Positions 24,716 to 33,395 of a stretch of DNA of 64,000 nucleotides are shown here, in pieces (the first letter of the stretch is position 1; each line of letters begins with the position of its first letter). The notes below the pieces were generated by a model. It saw only the letters and a list, made by a program, of their open reading frames with translations. It did no database searches and had not been told where the DNA came from. The stretch is from NCBI RefSeq assembly GCF_015999265.1, contig NZ_JAEAGR010000014.1:62001-126000 (forward strand), read 5' to 3'. The position numbers and the translations under genes were made by a program. Source of the DNA: Mobilitalea sibirica. Its GTDB lineage: Bacteria > Bacillota > Clostridia > Lachnospirales > Lachnospiraceae.

Positions 24716-25441
24716 TTACTTCACTATAATAGGCGTAATGACCGCTGCAAATGCCATGGCACCGAGCATACTAAACGGTAATGCATAGTTTTGCAGCCAT
24801 TTCATTTTACATACTTTAATTAATAATCCGCTTATTCCCATTAATAATGCTGAGAAAAGAAGAACAAATATCGGTATCCACCCAACAAGTCCATTTCTAA
24901 CATCAGAAAAGACCATCCCAAGAAAAGCCGCAATCATTCCCAGAAACATTGCTGTAATAAACAAATCTCCCCATTTACTATCTTTGTTTTTAATAGAGAG
25001 TATCCCTTTTTGTATTCGTTTTAATAAGATCGGAACCAAAACAATACTTGGAATAATACCTAAGGTCATTACCCAGGCTATAGCCGAATACGCCCGAGGA
25101 TCAACAATTGTCTCGGAAAGTGAGATACCCAGAGCATTAGCCGTCGTGGTTGCAGCTGGAAGCTCATAGGTAATGGCACCTATTACGCTAAGTCTGATCC
25201 ATGGTAATGGTAGTCCAATGAATTTTGATAGTGTAACCACACCCAGTAATATGGATACTGCCGGTGCTATCGTAAAGATAGCCGTTGATATGATTGTCTT
25301 TCTGACTTGTGCCATATCCATTCCTATAGTTCTTGCTCTACGATAAGCCCTGATTAGAAAGAACAGAGACTGCGCTATAACAAACAAAATCATGATTACA
25401 GCAATTATGTACAAAAAGCCGCTATTCGGGTTAAAAACCAT
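24716..25441 (-). CDS. DUF5058 family membrane protein
   Basis: About 241 residues with six or seven transmembrane segments. FLYIIAVIMILFVIAQSLFFLIRAYRR is at the N terminus; WIRLSVIGAITYELPAATTTANALG, near 95, is the family's conserved core with a Glu inside the membrane region. The start is the ATG at 25441, which has AGGAGGAGG five bases upstream. First gene of the M20 unit. DUF5058 proteins are probable secondary transporters. Confidence 0.8.
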   Translation of the reverse strand: MVFNPNSGFLYIIAVIMILFVIAQSLFFLIRAYRRARTIGMDMAQVRKTIISTAIFTIAPAVSILLGVVTLSKFIGLPLPWIRLSVIGAITYELPAATTTANALGISLSETIVDPRAYSAIAWVMTLGIIPSIVLVPILLKRIQKGILSIKNKDSKWGDLFITAMFLGMIAAFLGMVFSDVRNGLVGWIPIFVLLFSALLMGISGLLIKVCKMKWLQNYALPFSMLGAMAFAAVITPIIVK

Positions 25442-25593
25442 AAATCCTCCTCCTGGCAATGATTGACTGCCATCTAACATAATAGTAACTAATCATACTA
25501 TAGCATCCCGATTAATAATGTTCAAGAAATCCTTCTTATCTAAACCTATCCAACTCGGTAGATTTAATCTGGGAAATGTAAATAATTTAGAAT

Positions 25594-25633
25594 AAAGACA
25601 AGACACCCTACTGAATTGGTGTAAGATGTCTTT
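25594..25633 (-). terminator. Terminator after the APH-like kinase gene
   Basis: AAAGACA pairs with TGTCTTT, and ACACC with GGTGT inside. On the minus strand the hairpin is followed by TGTCTTTATTC. It lies 125 bases past the kinase stop. Confidence 0.6.
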
Positions 25634-25757
25634 TCTTTTATGGCTTTTGTTATTAACTTCCTTAAATATAATGATGTTCGTTTAGATCACAAGTAACTGT
25701 AGAATTCAAACAAGATAATTTAAACCAGTCATTTCGTCCAGACCAGATAAATAAATT

Positions 25758-26546
25758 CTAAAAAAGTTCATCCATAAGAATATAATAACGAATCTTATCC
25801 CATTTAGGCTCTATTCCTAGCTTTTCAAACAGCATATCTGCAACAAACCCCTGATATTGCTTTCCAGTATACTTCCCATCAAAATTATGAATCAAACTAC
25901 GATAACATAGAGCGATATCCTGCCATTTATCTGCTATTCCTGTCTTACCTAAATCAATGTATCCGGAAACTTTTCCATTTGATAAAAATATATTCGGAAG
26001 ACAAAAATCTCCATGGGATAATACTAGCTCTTCCTCTGGCTTGTTATTGTTAAGCCATTCAAGAAGAAGTTCTGGATTTTCAAATCCATTTTCACCGAAG
26101 GTATCAGGCTCTACATCGTCCATATCCACAAGGTTGTTTTCCACTGTATATTTTGCCATCTGCAATTTTTTCTCTAGATTACATGTGTATGCGCAGTTAC
26201 TGATATCTACCTTCCAAAGCATTTGCAATCCTTCGGCCAATATGGTGATTAATTGCTCTGGATTTTTCATATATTGGTCAGCACAGGACATTTCTCCAGG
26301 TACTTTTGTCATCAAGAGATAAGTCTTCTTTTCATCTCTTTCAAATCCCAAAACCATAGGCACTGGCAGCTTGTTCTGCAACCATTCCATAACATGGTAT
26401 TCATTCTCTGATTCTTCACTTATTGTTTGGATTTTAAGGATTTTATCATGAAACAGAATAACTGTAGAATCCGACATCCCCACATCGTCAATAGAATAAT
26501 TCTCTTCATTAATTAGGCTCTTAAATTTATCAGGTATATCAACCAT
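25758..26546 (-). CDS. Aminoglycoside 3'-phosphotransferase-like kinase
   Basis: About 262 residues, the APH(3') length. The catalytic loop HGDFCLPNIF (near 187), metal-binding YIDLGKTGIADKWQDIALCYRSL (near 203) and the C-terminal KIRYYILMDELF closely follow APH(3')-III-type enzymes, which phosphorylate kanamycin-class drugs with ATP. LLMTKVPGEMSC, near 84, is the usual hinge. An intrinsic resistance gene is plausible, but closely related kinases act on other substrates. The start is ATG at 26546 with AAAAGGGG upstream. Monocistronic, no mobile element nearby. Confidence 0.87.
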   Translation of the reverse strand: MVDIPDKFKSLINEENYSIDDVGMSDSTVILFHDKILKIQTISEESENEYHVMEWLQNKLPVPMVLGFERDEKKTYLLMTKVPGEMSCADQYMKNPEQLITILAEGLQMLWKVDISNCAYTCNLEKKLQMAKYTVENNLVDMDDVEPDTFGENGFENPELLLEWLNNNKPEEELVLSHGDFCLPNIFLSNGKVSGYIDLGKTGIADKWQDIALCYRSLIHNFDGKYTGKQYQGFVADMLFEKLGIEPKWDKIRYYILMDELF

Positions 26547-26652
26547 TCCTCTCAATCCCCTTTTAAATAGCTATTATGTTTCAGTTCTTTGTCTATACCT
26601 CTATATGGTTTCAAAATCCAATAACGTAGAGAAATTATACTACAGGTGTAGT

Positions 26653-27258
26653 TCAAAAACCAAGTCGCTCATTAATTAAAACGATTTCCATATCAATATC
26701 ATTCATTTTTTTAAAGTGAATCATCATGCCATTACAAATCCGATCCGGGCTAGAGCAATCATAACAACGTTCTCCCTTTTTCGCACAAGGTGTTCTTAGT
26801 TGTAATCTCATAGCATTTTGGGGAGCCACAATATTTCGTGCACGCCAAATGGCGTCTTCAAGTGTGGGCACTATTTTGTTAGAGCCTGTAACAAAGTAAA
26901 CCTTCTCATGACCGAATAGGGCTCCAGCTACGCGATTACCAGTACCATCAATATTCACTATCTCCCCTGTTTCTGATAATGCATTTACTGACGTAAGGAA
27001 GACTTTTGTTGTTAAAGATTTTTTTGCAGTATCAATGAAGTTCATTCCAATTGGGCAATGTTGCGGATCGAAAATTTCATTATGAGAAGAAAGTCTTTCA
27101 AATAGTTTCATACCCAATAAAGTAGCTGAATCTCCAAAACCAACTGATTTATTATCTATTATATTGTTTAAATATACAGCGGCATCTTCTTTATTTTCAA
27201 AATAAGAAACGGTATAACCTTTATGCTTTAGCGTTTCTATAACTTTTATAATATCCAT
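26653..27258 (-). CDS. LUD-domain (lactate-utilisation-type) protein
   Basis: A 201-residue single-domain LUD protein. Family features are VGFGDSATLLGM (near 41), FLTSVNALSETGEIVNIDGTGNRVAG (near 88) and the late Cys cluster CAKKGERCYDCSSPDRIC. Multi-domain relatives (LutB/LutC) oxidise lactate; small clostridial versions like this one are uncharacterised. The cysteine group could bind a metal. The start is the ATG with GGAGG at 27258. Confidence 0.85.
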   Translation of the reverse strand: MDIIKVIETLKHKGYTVSYFENKEDAAVYLNNIIDNKSVGFGDSATLLGMKLFERLSSHNEIFDPQHCPIGMNFIDTAKKSLTTKVFLTSVNALSETGEIVNIDGTGNRVAGALFGHEKVYFVTGSNKIVPTLEDAIWRARNIVAPQNAMRLQLRTPCAKKGERCYDCSSPDRICNGMMIHFKKMNDIDMEIVLINERLGF

Positions 27259-27300
27259 TTTAATTTCCTCCACAGCAAGATATAAAATATTTACTCTCAT

Positions 27301-27701
27301 AAGCCTCCGCTAAACAGTTCAGTGAAGTAAATGGAGTAAATGGGAGCAACCCGATAATTTAAAACAAAAGCATTTATTCCTATTTGATTCATCAAACCAT
27401 CTCTAATAAGCTTACTCATATTTATCAGAGCAGAGTGGAACTACTAAAGCCTGAAGTTAAGTACTTACTATCAACTATTAAATCCTTGATACTCTTTCAT
27501 TTTCATTCCTCGAAGAAATATATTTTTCATTAACTTTAATTCTCACACTAAGGGGCCGCATAAGAAAAATATGCTTAATGAATCATATTCATTTTATGTG
27601 TTTTAACAATATTATAGTGGTTGTAGACATTACCAAAGATATTAATGCTGTTATAATAGAAGTAGAAGAAACCAATATTCTGTCCGCAATTCATGCTACT
27701 T
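27301..27701. other. Intergenic stretch with a weak plus-strand open frame
   Basis: I see no promoter or terminator of note. TAGAAGTAG and CTACTTCTA form a 9-bp dyad at 27657-27704 that overlaps the nitroreductase stop codon. A 40-codon plus-strand frame starting near 27598 (MCFNNIIVVVDITKDIN) has no ribosome site and no recognised family. Confidence 0.35.
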
Positions 27702-28265
27702 CTACAAAAATCGCATATCTATAGATCTTGAAGCATGCACTCTTTGTGTATCATATTTTTGCCAGTAAATTGCTTCCTCCGTATATTGTGTTCTTGCTGA
27801 CTTCTGTTCAGCTGGGTAACCAAAAAGCACTATACCATTCACTGCAACATGACTTGGTATATCAAAATTCCTACGAATACTATCCTCATCAAAGGCACCA
27901 ATCCACACAGTCCCAAGTCCCATAGCTGTGGCTGCCAATAGAATATTTTCAATTGCAGCACTGCAATCCAGCTCCCCCTTACCTTCCCAGGGAAGATAGC
28001 TTGTATTACCACAAACTATAAAAGCAGTCGGTGCATTATAATATCTGCCATTGCTGTTATCAATACACTCTTTAAGCTTATTTACACTGTCCTTCTCGTT
28101 AACAATAATAAATTCCCATGGCTGCAAATTACATGCTGATGGAGCCGCCATTGCAGCTTTCAGTAACATAATAATCTTATCATGCTCAACCACTTGTTCC
28201 TCTTGATAGCAGCGTATACTTCTTCTATTATACATTATTTCATAAAGGCTTTGTACTATATCCAC
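27702..28265 (-). CDS. Nitroreductase family protein
   Basis: About 187 residues of the FMN-dependent nitroreductase fold. MYNRRSIRCYQEEQV is the family opening (R-R-S-x-R), AAPSACNLQPWEFIIV binds FMN, and AIENILLAATAMGLGTVWIGAF is the conserved middle helix. A GTG at 28265 with GGAGA 8 bases upstream is the best start; longer frames would run into the zinc-ribbon gene. It reduces nitro or quinone compounds with NAD(P)H. Physiological substrate unknown. Confidence 0.9.
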   Translation of the reverse strand: MDIVQSLYEIMYNRRSIRCYQEEQVVEHDKIIMLLKAAMAAPSACNLQPWEFIIVNEKDSVNKLKECIDNSNGRYYNAPTAFIVCGNTSYLPWEGKGELDCSAAIENILLAATAMGLGTVWIGAFDEDSIRRNFDIPSHVAVNGIVLFGYPAEQKSARTQYTEEAIYWQKYDTQRVHASRSIDMRFL

Positions 28266-28308
28266 TATTGTTTCTCCAATCTGTATATAGCAAACTTTGG
28301 TTTTGTAG

Positions 28309-28461
28309 CTAGTTTGCACAACGTTTACAAACACTCTGCTGGCTTCTACCTTCCATTATTCTTGTCCATAATAATTTCACTCCTGTACGTTTACACACAG
28401 GACAAGTGCCACGCCAGTTTGGAATTTCTTTAACATGTTTACCTCTTTTAGGTTTTGACAT
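28309..28461 (-). CDS. Small zinc-ribbon protein (50 residues)
   Basis: The frame starts MSKPKRGKHVKEIPNWRG and has CPVC at 20-23 and CKRC at 45-48, a two-knuckle zinc ribbon in a very basic protein. GAGAGGT lies 7 bases before the ATG. It lies 43 bases upstream of nitroreductase and on the same strand. Small basic ribbons like this often bind RNA or ribosomes (inference). Confidence 0.72.
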   Translation of the reverse strand: MSKPKRGKHVKEIPNWRGTCPVCKRTGVKLLWTRIMEGRSQQSVCKRCAN

Positions 28462-28507
28462 ATAATTACCTCTCATCTACTTTATGATAAAAATAATTAT
28501 ATCGCTT

Positions 28508-29155
28508 TTATTTCATTTTGCTGTTCATTTCATGCCCAATGGCTTTGCTTTCTGCAACATCTGATTCACGTTCTACTTGGCTTAAACCATCATTTGCACT
28601 TTTAATACTCATTTCTAGTTCCTGCAGAGATTTTAAAATACCTTGAAGATGCTCTACTTGGCTTGTAGCCCCTTCCGCAACTTGTTCCATCGTATTGGCT
28701 AGTTCTTGTGAAGTTGATGACATTTCTTTGGATGTTTTAGATAAATTTTTTGCACCCAAATCAACTTCGCTTGATTTAGTGATAACTTCACTAATAATAT
28801 TAGAGACCTCTGACTGCATTTGGATAAATGCCTTTGCAACAACACCAAATTCATCTTTCTTTTTACTGATCATTTTAGGTACCGGAACACTAAAGTCTCC
28901 TTGTGCCAAATTAAGAACATGCTGCTCTACTTCTTTAATTGGCTTAATCAAATATATCCTAATTATATTAAATGAGACTACAATACCAAGAAAAAGAGCC
29001 ACACCCATTGATAAATATGTAGTAAGTGCCACGATGAGTATCCCATTCAATTTCTTTCTTGTAAGTCCAAGACTTCTAATAATTCCCAGAGATGAAATTC
29101 TTTCTCCTGTTATTAACCCAAACCCGGTATAAATGATAAAAATACTCATCACCAA
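28508..29155 (-). pseudogene. FtsX-like permease / HAMP-chemoreceptor chimera, truncated
   Basis: A 215-residue frame joining unlike parts. Residues 1-40 include GERISSLGIIRSLGLTRKKL, the ER-x-x-x-x-G-x-x-R-x-L-G-x-T-R loop between helices of FtsX/MacB permeases. Residues 45-70 are a transmembrane helix, then come a HAMP domain (YLIKPIKEVEQHVLNLAQGDF) and the first helix of a methyl-accepting signalling domain, ending at NSKMK before the receptor hairpin tip. There is no ligand domain or CheA-binding region, so it cannot signal as a normal chemoreceptor. I read it as a recombination remnant, though the frame is intact. Confidence 0.65.
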
Positions 29156-29432
29156 GATACGAATTTGCCTTACGCTAATCTTTTTTATCCTTCTAAATAC
29201 CTTAATTAATTCCTTTTTCCTTCAATTTACCACATAGAAATATAAAACTCAATTTATTATTCATTTTAATGAATTATAAATTGAGTCAATTTGAAATTAT
29301 ATTATGCTTTTCATAATAATGAATTGGATCCTATTTTAGAATAGAAAAAGTTAAAATCTCTGAAGATAAAATCCCAATAGCAACAATAAATTTTTTCAGA
29401 CCTTTGTTCATCTACAGATGAACTTGGTGACC

Positions 29433-30155
29433 TTAACTATGTTTAATAGCCCTAATATTGGCTGCACATACACCCTTAATTAGTAGCCAAAGAATCAATG
29501 AAACTTCAGCAACAGTCTCAATTACCGTAAAAAAAGGATCCATTGAAACAGAAACTTCAGGTAATAAATAGAACATTAAAAACTCAACAAGATAACATAT
29601 ACCTGCACTGATTAACATAATACTAATCACTTTGGGCATCATGTTAGATTTTATCATCAGCATGGCTAGTGGCAGAAGCCATAATCCCCAAAACACCATT
29701 GCTAAAATCTCCCCACTTTTATGGATATTTAAAAATAACATAACCACGCTTTGAACGGCATTTACATCAAAGGCGGCATGAATTAAACTATCCTCTAGTA
29801 TTAAAAATGCACCTAATTGGTTCACCCTATTTAGAAAGGCAATGGCTACGCCAACGATAATAAATATAACCATTAATCTTGCTAATCCTCGATTAACTTC
29901 CTCAAATAATTGATATAATACATTTGCTAAAAACAAAAAACTTATGTGACCGGCTAAAGCGCATATAAACCCAATATAAAATATGTTCTGGGATGTTGTC
30001 ATACGTTCAATAGTCAAGCTAACATTCGTCGGTTGATATATAAAGCTATCCACAAATATCATACTAATAGAATAAAATATAGCCATTATTAAGTAAAAAA
30101 CGCCGGCTTTTCTTGCAATTATCTTTTTAGCTCTTAATTTATTTTCTAAATTCAT
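29433..30155 (-). CDS. DUF4386 membrane protein
   Basis: A 240-residue protein with six hydrophobic segments, typical of DUF4386: KAGVFYLIMAIFYSISMIFVDSFIY at the start, FLFLANVLYQLFEEVNRGLARLMVIF in the middle, and FWGLWLLPLAMLMIKSNMMPKVI followed by ICYLVEFLMFYLLPE. It overlaps the AraC regulator gene by 17 bases and has an AGGAG site. The overlap suggests that the regulator controls this gene. Function unknown. Confidence 0.88.
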   Translation of the reverse strand: MNLENKLRAKKIIARKAGVFYLIMAIFYSISMIFVDSFIYQPTNVSLTIERMTTSQNIFYIGFICALAGHISFLFLANVLYQLFEEVNRGLARLMVIFIIVGVAIAFLNRVNQLGAFLILEDSLIHAAFDVNAVQSVVMLFLNIHKSGEILAMVFWGLWLLPLAMLMIKSNMMPKVISIMLISAGICYLVEFLMFYLLPEVSVSMDPFFTVIETVAEVSLILWLLIKGVCAANIRAIKHS

Positions 30156-31029
30156 TGGGGGACACTCCTATCTTCTTTTTAAATAATACGGATAAGTGCT
30201 GAGGATATTTAAAACCTAATTCATAAGCAATTGTATTCACTGGTTCACTTGTTCCAAGCAGCATATCTTTAGCTTTTTCAATCAAATAAAAATGAATCTG
30301 CTCCTGGGCATTTTTCCCTGTTTCTTGTTTTAATACATCACTAAGATAATTGGCAGAGTAACCTAATTGTTCAGAACAATACCTAACACTTGGCAAGCCA
30401 AAATTCTTAGGTTCATCAGAATCAAAATAGCTTTTCAACAACTTTTCAAACCGCTGTACGATATCTTGTGATTCATGCTTTCTTGTTAACATTTGACGCC
30501 CATAAAAGCGTTTACAGTAATTCAACAACAATTCAATGTTTGATACAAGGACATCTTGGGTATAGATATCAATATTCTGTTGATACTCAGCACAAATGCT
30601 ATCCACAACCCCTGATATCACCTCTTTTTCATGATCTGAGATATGTAATGCTTCATAAGACTCATAATAAAAAAATGAATAATCATTAATTTTAGCTCCT
30701 AGATTAGTACTTCGAATTAAATCCGGATGAAATATCAAATTCCAACCTTCAAATTCTTTTATTTCTGCTCTACTGATTGGTTCAATTATTTGTCCCGGAG
30801 CTAAGCAAATTAATGTCCCTCCTTGAAAATCATACATCTTCCTTCCATACTTTATTTTGCATTCTGAGCCATCTTTTAGACTAATACTGTAAAGATCTAC
30901 ACATATTTTCTCTTTTATTTCCGGAACTATTTTTGCTTCATTCGGTCTTAACAATGTAATAAGTGGATGTTTTAACTGTTCATTTCCAAACAATTCATTA
31001 ATTTGCGAGACATTTGTAATACGCATCAT
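30139..31029 (-). CDS. AraC-family transcriptional regulator
   Basis: A 296-residue regulator: an N-terminal cupin-like sensing domain (FQGGTLICLAPGQIIEPI) and a C-terminal AraC domain with helix-turn-helix GLPSVRYCSEQLGYSANYLSDVLKQETGKN and NTIAYELGFKYPQHLSVLFKKKIGVSPNEFRK. GGAG lies 7 bases before the ATG. It is co-transcribed with the DUF4386 gene. Confidence 0.94.
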   Translation of the reverse strand: MMRITNVSQINELFGNEQLKHPLITLLRPNEAKIVPEIKEKICVDLYSISLKDGSECKIKYGRKMYDFQGGTLICLAPGQIIEPISRAEIKEFEGWNLIFHPDLIRSTNLGAKINDYSFFYYESYEALHISDHEKEVISGVVDSICAEYQQNIDIYTQDVLVSNIELLLNYCKRFYGRQMLTRKHESQDIVQRFEKLLKSYFDSDEPKNFGLPSVRYCSEQLGYSANYLSDVLKQETGKNAQEQIHFYLIEKAKDMLLGTSEPVNTIAYELGFKYPQHLSVLFKKKIGVSPNEFRK

Positions 31030-31077
31030 CTGACACTCCTCTCTAAGGATAGATTACTTATCTCTTATTATAAAGTA

Positions 31078-31239
31078 CTAACTATGAAACATATATAAAC
31101 AAATCACAGATTGTTGTATATATATTACAGATGTCCTATTTTCAACACCTTCTACTCTCCCTTCACTACATAAAACTCTAATACGTCTATCACAAATTCC
31201 ACATTTTTTACTTGCTTCTCTTACACTAATATAATTCAT
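31078..31239 (-). pseudogene. Truncated small helix-turn-helix (excisionase-like) protein
   Basis: The frame reads MNYISVREASKKCGICDRRI then RVLCSEGRVEGVEN, matching the common small DNA-binding proteins of integrated elements (ISVKEAAEKWGISERRIQ...IEGV). After VEGV the expected R-x-G-x-x-W-x-I-P end is replaced by an unrelated hydrophobic tail, so the end is broken. The ribosome site is poor. It may mark an old integrated element. Confidence 0.55.
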
Positions 31240-31362
31240 ATACTTTTCTTCTTCTTTTTTGGGAATATACAAATTAAAAATAGAGATTAGCAAGCTAATC
31301 TCCACAAAATTATCTACACATGTCTCGACCTATGATATAGGCAATACCTTGAACCCCATATT

Positions 31363-32979
31363 CTACATACGTTTCAGAAGACAGCACGTCTCCACATGCT
31401 CCGTCCAAGGAAACATATCTACAGGCACTGCTCTTACAGCTTTATATCCTTTTTTTGTGAGATAATTTAAATCCCGTTCCAAAGTTACCGGATTGCAGGA
31501 TACATATACGACCTTCTCCGGATTTAAGGTACATAAGGAATTTAGAAACTTCTCATCACTTCCTGCTCTAGGAGGGTCTAAGAACACAACGTCTATACTC
31601 TCCTTTTGTCCTGCCAGCTGGCTCATGAACTCTCCAGCATCCTGTTGATAAAATTCTACGTTAGTTACTTGATTTCGTCTTGCATTGGTTTTGGCATCCC
31701 TTACTGCATCGCCGTTTAACTCTACTCCAATGACCCGCTTTACATGATCGGAAGCTATAATACCAATTGTTCCTATTCCGCAATACGCATCAAGAATTGT
31801 TTCTTCACCTGACAATTTAGCAAACTCTATTGCCTTATTATATAGAATATCTGTCTGCACCAGATTTATCTGATAGAAGGATTTTGGTGAAATTCGAAAT
31901 ACCCTACCGCATAGAACATCTTCGATATAGCCTTTGCCGTATATTGTCTGTTCCCTTTCACCCAAAACCATGCTGGTTTTTTTATCATTCACATTTAATA
32001 CAATGGTTGTAATCTCCGGATGGAGCTTTCGCAAGGCTTTCACAAAATTATTCTTAGACGGGAAGATTGGGGAGGATACAACTAGCACTACCATAATTTC
32101 ACCGGTTTGAAAGCCGGATCGAACTAGTACATGACGCAGCAAGCCATAACCGGTATCTTCATCATAGGTTTTAATTTTAAATGACTTTAAAAGCCCACGA
32201 ATTGCTACAATGATTTCATCGGCCTTCTTGTTATGAATGATGCAGCTGTCAATTGCTATTACCCTATGGCTCCCTTCCTGATAGATTCCTGAGATGGGAT
32301 TTCCTTTTCGATCGTGATCAAATACTGCATGAACCTTATTTCGATAATGATAAGGATCTTTCATACCAATGATAGGTTCTACTTTGCAAAATTTACTTAT
32401 TAATTGATTCACTTCCGTTTGTTTATTCTTAAGCTGTTCTTCATAGCTTCCCTGTTGTAGTCTGCAACCACCGCAGTTTTTTAGGTATCCACACATCTGT
32501 TTTTTGCTAGAAGATACATTACTACTATCTTGCTTCCTTGTAGACTTCGATATCTGACTTCTATTTCCTGCTTTGTATTCAGCACTGTTAGAAGCTCTAT
32601 AATCTACTCTATTATCTGTTTTGCTTCCTTCTCTGTTTATTATTCTTCTCTCTTCATTTTTATCTGCATCTTTTTTCTGATGATGCTTCTTCTCTTGTTT
32701 ATGAGATTGCTTATTGTTCCCTGGTCTCCCCATCTTGGCAGTACGGTTATTATTAACTGTTGTTAGCTCCTGATCCAATATATCCTCCAAGGTGCTACGG
32801 CTATTTGATTCATTACTATGTTTTGATTTTCGATGTTTTTGTTCGGTTTCTCTTTCATATAACTGTACCAGCTTCTGAGCGGAATGTATGCCTTTCTCTT
32901 GACTTTTCTTTTGCGATGACTGCCCGGCTGATAACCCTTTTCTATGGGTCTTTTTATTCTTATCCTGTATCTGTTTCAT
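31363..32979 (-). CDS. rlmD: 23S rRNA (uracil-5-)-methyltransferase, RlmD type, with basic N-terminal extension
   Basis: A 538-residue class I SAM RNA methyltransferase. The 4Fe-4S cysteines are C163, C169 and C172 (CGYLKNCGGC) and a fourth near 246 (DSCIIH). The SAM loop is DAYCGIGTIGI (near 400), then DPPRAG and the catalytic SCNPVTLERDL. It transfers methyl to uracil C5 in 23S rRNA. Residues 1-162 are unlike the family: low-complexity, rich in Lys, Ser, Asn, Gln and Arg, where a TRAM domain usually lies. The rRNA site (1939 or 747) cannot be decided, so the symbol is provisional. Confidence 0.86.
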   Translation of the reverse strand: MKQIQDKNKKTHRKGLSAGQSSQKKSQEKGIHSAQKLVQLYERETEQKHRKSKHSNESNSRSTLEDILDQELTTVNNNRTAKMGRPGNNKQSHKQEKKHHQKKDADKNEERRIINREGSKTDNRVDYRASNSAEYKAGNRSQISKSTRKQDSSNVSSSKKQMCGYLKNCGGCRLQQGSYEEQLKNKQTEVNQLISKFCKVEPIIGMKDPYHYRNKVHAVFDHDRKGNPISGIYQEGSHRVIAIDSCIIHNKKADEIIVAIRGLLKSFKIKTYDEDTGYGLLRHVLVRSGFQTGEIMVVLVVSSPIFPSKNNFVKALRKLHPEITTIVLNVNDKKTSMVLGEREQTIYGKGYIEDVLCGRVFRISPKSFYQINLVQTDILYNKAIEFAKLSGEETILDAYCGIGTIGIIASDHVKRVIGVELNGDAVRDAKTNARRNQVTNVEFYQQDAGEFMSQLAGQKESIDVVFLDPPRAGSDEKFLNSLCTLNPEKVVYVSCNPVTLERDLNYLTKKGYKAVRAVPVDMFPWTEHVETCCLLKRM

Positions 32980-33269
32980 GTATTCTACTCCTTATCGTGT
33001 TAACTCTGATTAATACTTATTGCTTCCGTATTGCTTTAGCAAGTCAGAACCGCAAATGTAGATTTATAAATGTATTTATATAAATAACTGCAATAAGCAT
33101 TCCATATTAAACGAACTTATATATTTAATTAATGTGACCTTTATAAATTTAGTATATCCTAATCCCATTATAATTCTTTTCTTTTATATACATATTACCA
33201 TTGATACATTTCCTAATTTTACATGAAGTGCTAAGAAAACACAATTTATTTTTCTATCTTAAAATCCTA
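32980..33269. other. AT-rich intergenic stretch between divergent genes
   Basis: It carries promoter DNA for rlmD on one side and the FNT gene on the other. I see no gene, terminator or clear operator here. Confidence 0.4.
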
Positions 33270-33306
33270 CTACTGGAATATAAAAAAATCTTTCTACTGG
33301 AATATA
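33270..33306 (+). repeat. Direct repeat upstream of the FNT promoter
   Basis: CTACTGGAATATA occurs at 33270-33282 and 33294-33306, a 24-bp period, just upstream of the -35 region. The spacing is a little over two helical turns, so both copies face the same side of the DNA, as activator sites do. Confidence 0.6.
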
Positions 33307-33314
33307 TATTAATC

Positions 33315-33343
33315 TATACAACTTACAAAAACCATGTTATAAT
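33315..33343 (+). promoter_or_regulatory. Promoter of the FNT gene
   Basis: -35 TATACA (33315-33320), 17-base spacer, -10 TATAAT (33338-33343) with a TG one base upstream. The weak -35 and the upstream direct repeat fit an activated promoter. Confidence 0.65.
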
Positions 33344-33395
33344 AGCACGTATTGCTTAAAAACAGACACAATTGTATACAAAAGGAGATTTTTTT

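Noticed and set aside
27598-27723. A 40-codon plus-strand frame beginning MCFNNIIVVVDITKDIN
   Set aside because: It has no ribosome site, overlaps the end of the nitroreductase gene, and resembles no family strongly enough to call, although an IS110-type start was considered.
29406-29423. GTTCATC-TACA-GATGAAC hairpin downstream of the DUF4386 gene
   Set aside because: The dyad is real but has only 7-bp arms and no T-run on the minus strand, so I do not call it a terminator or operator.
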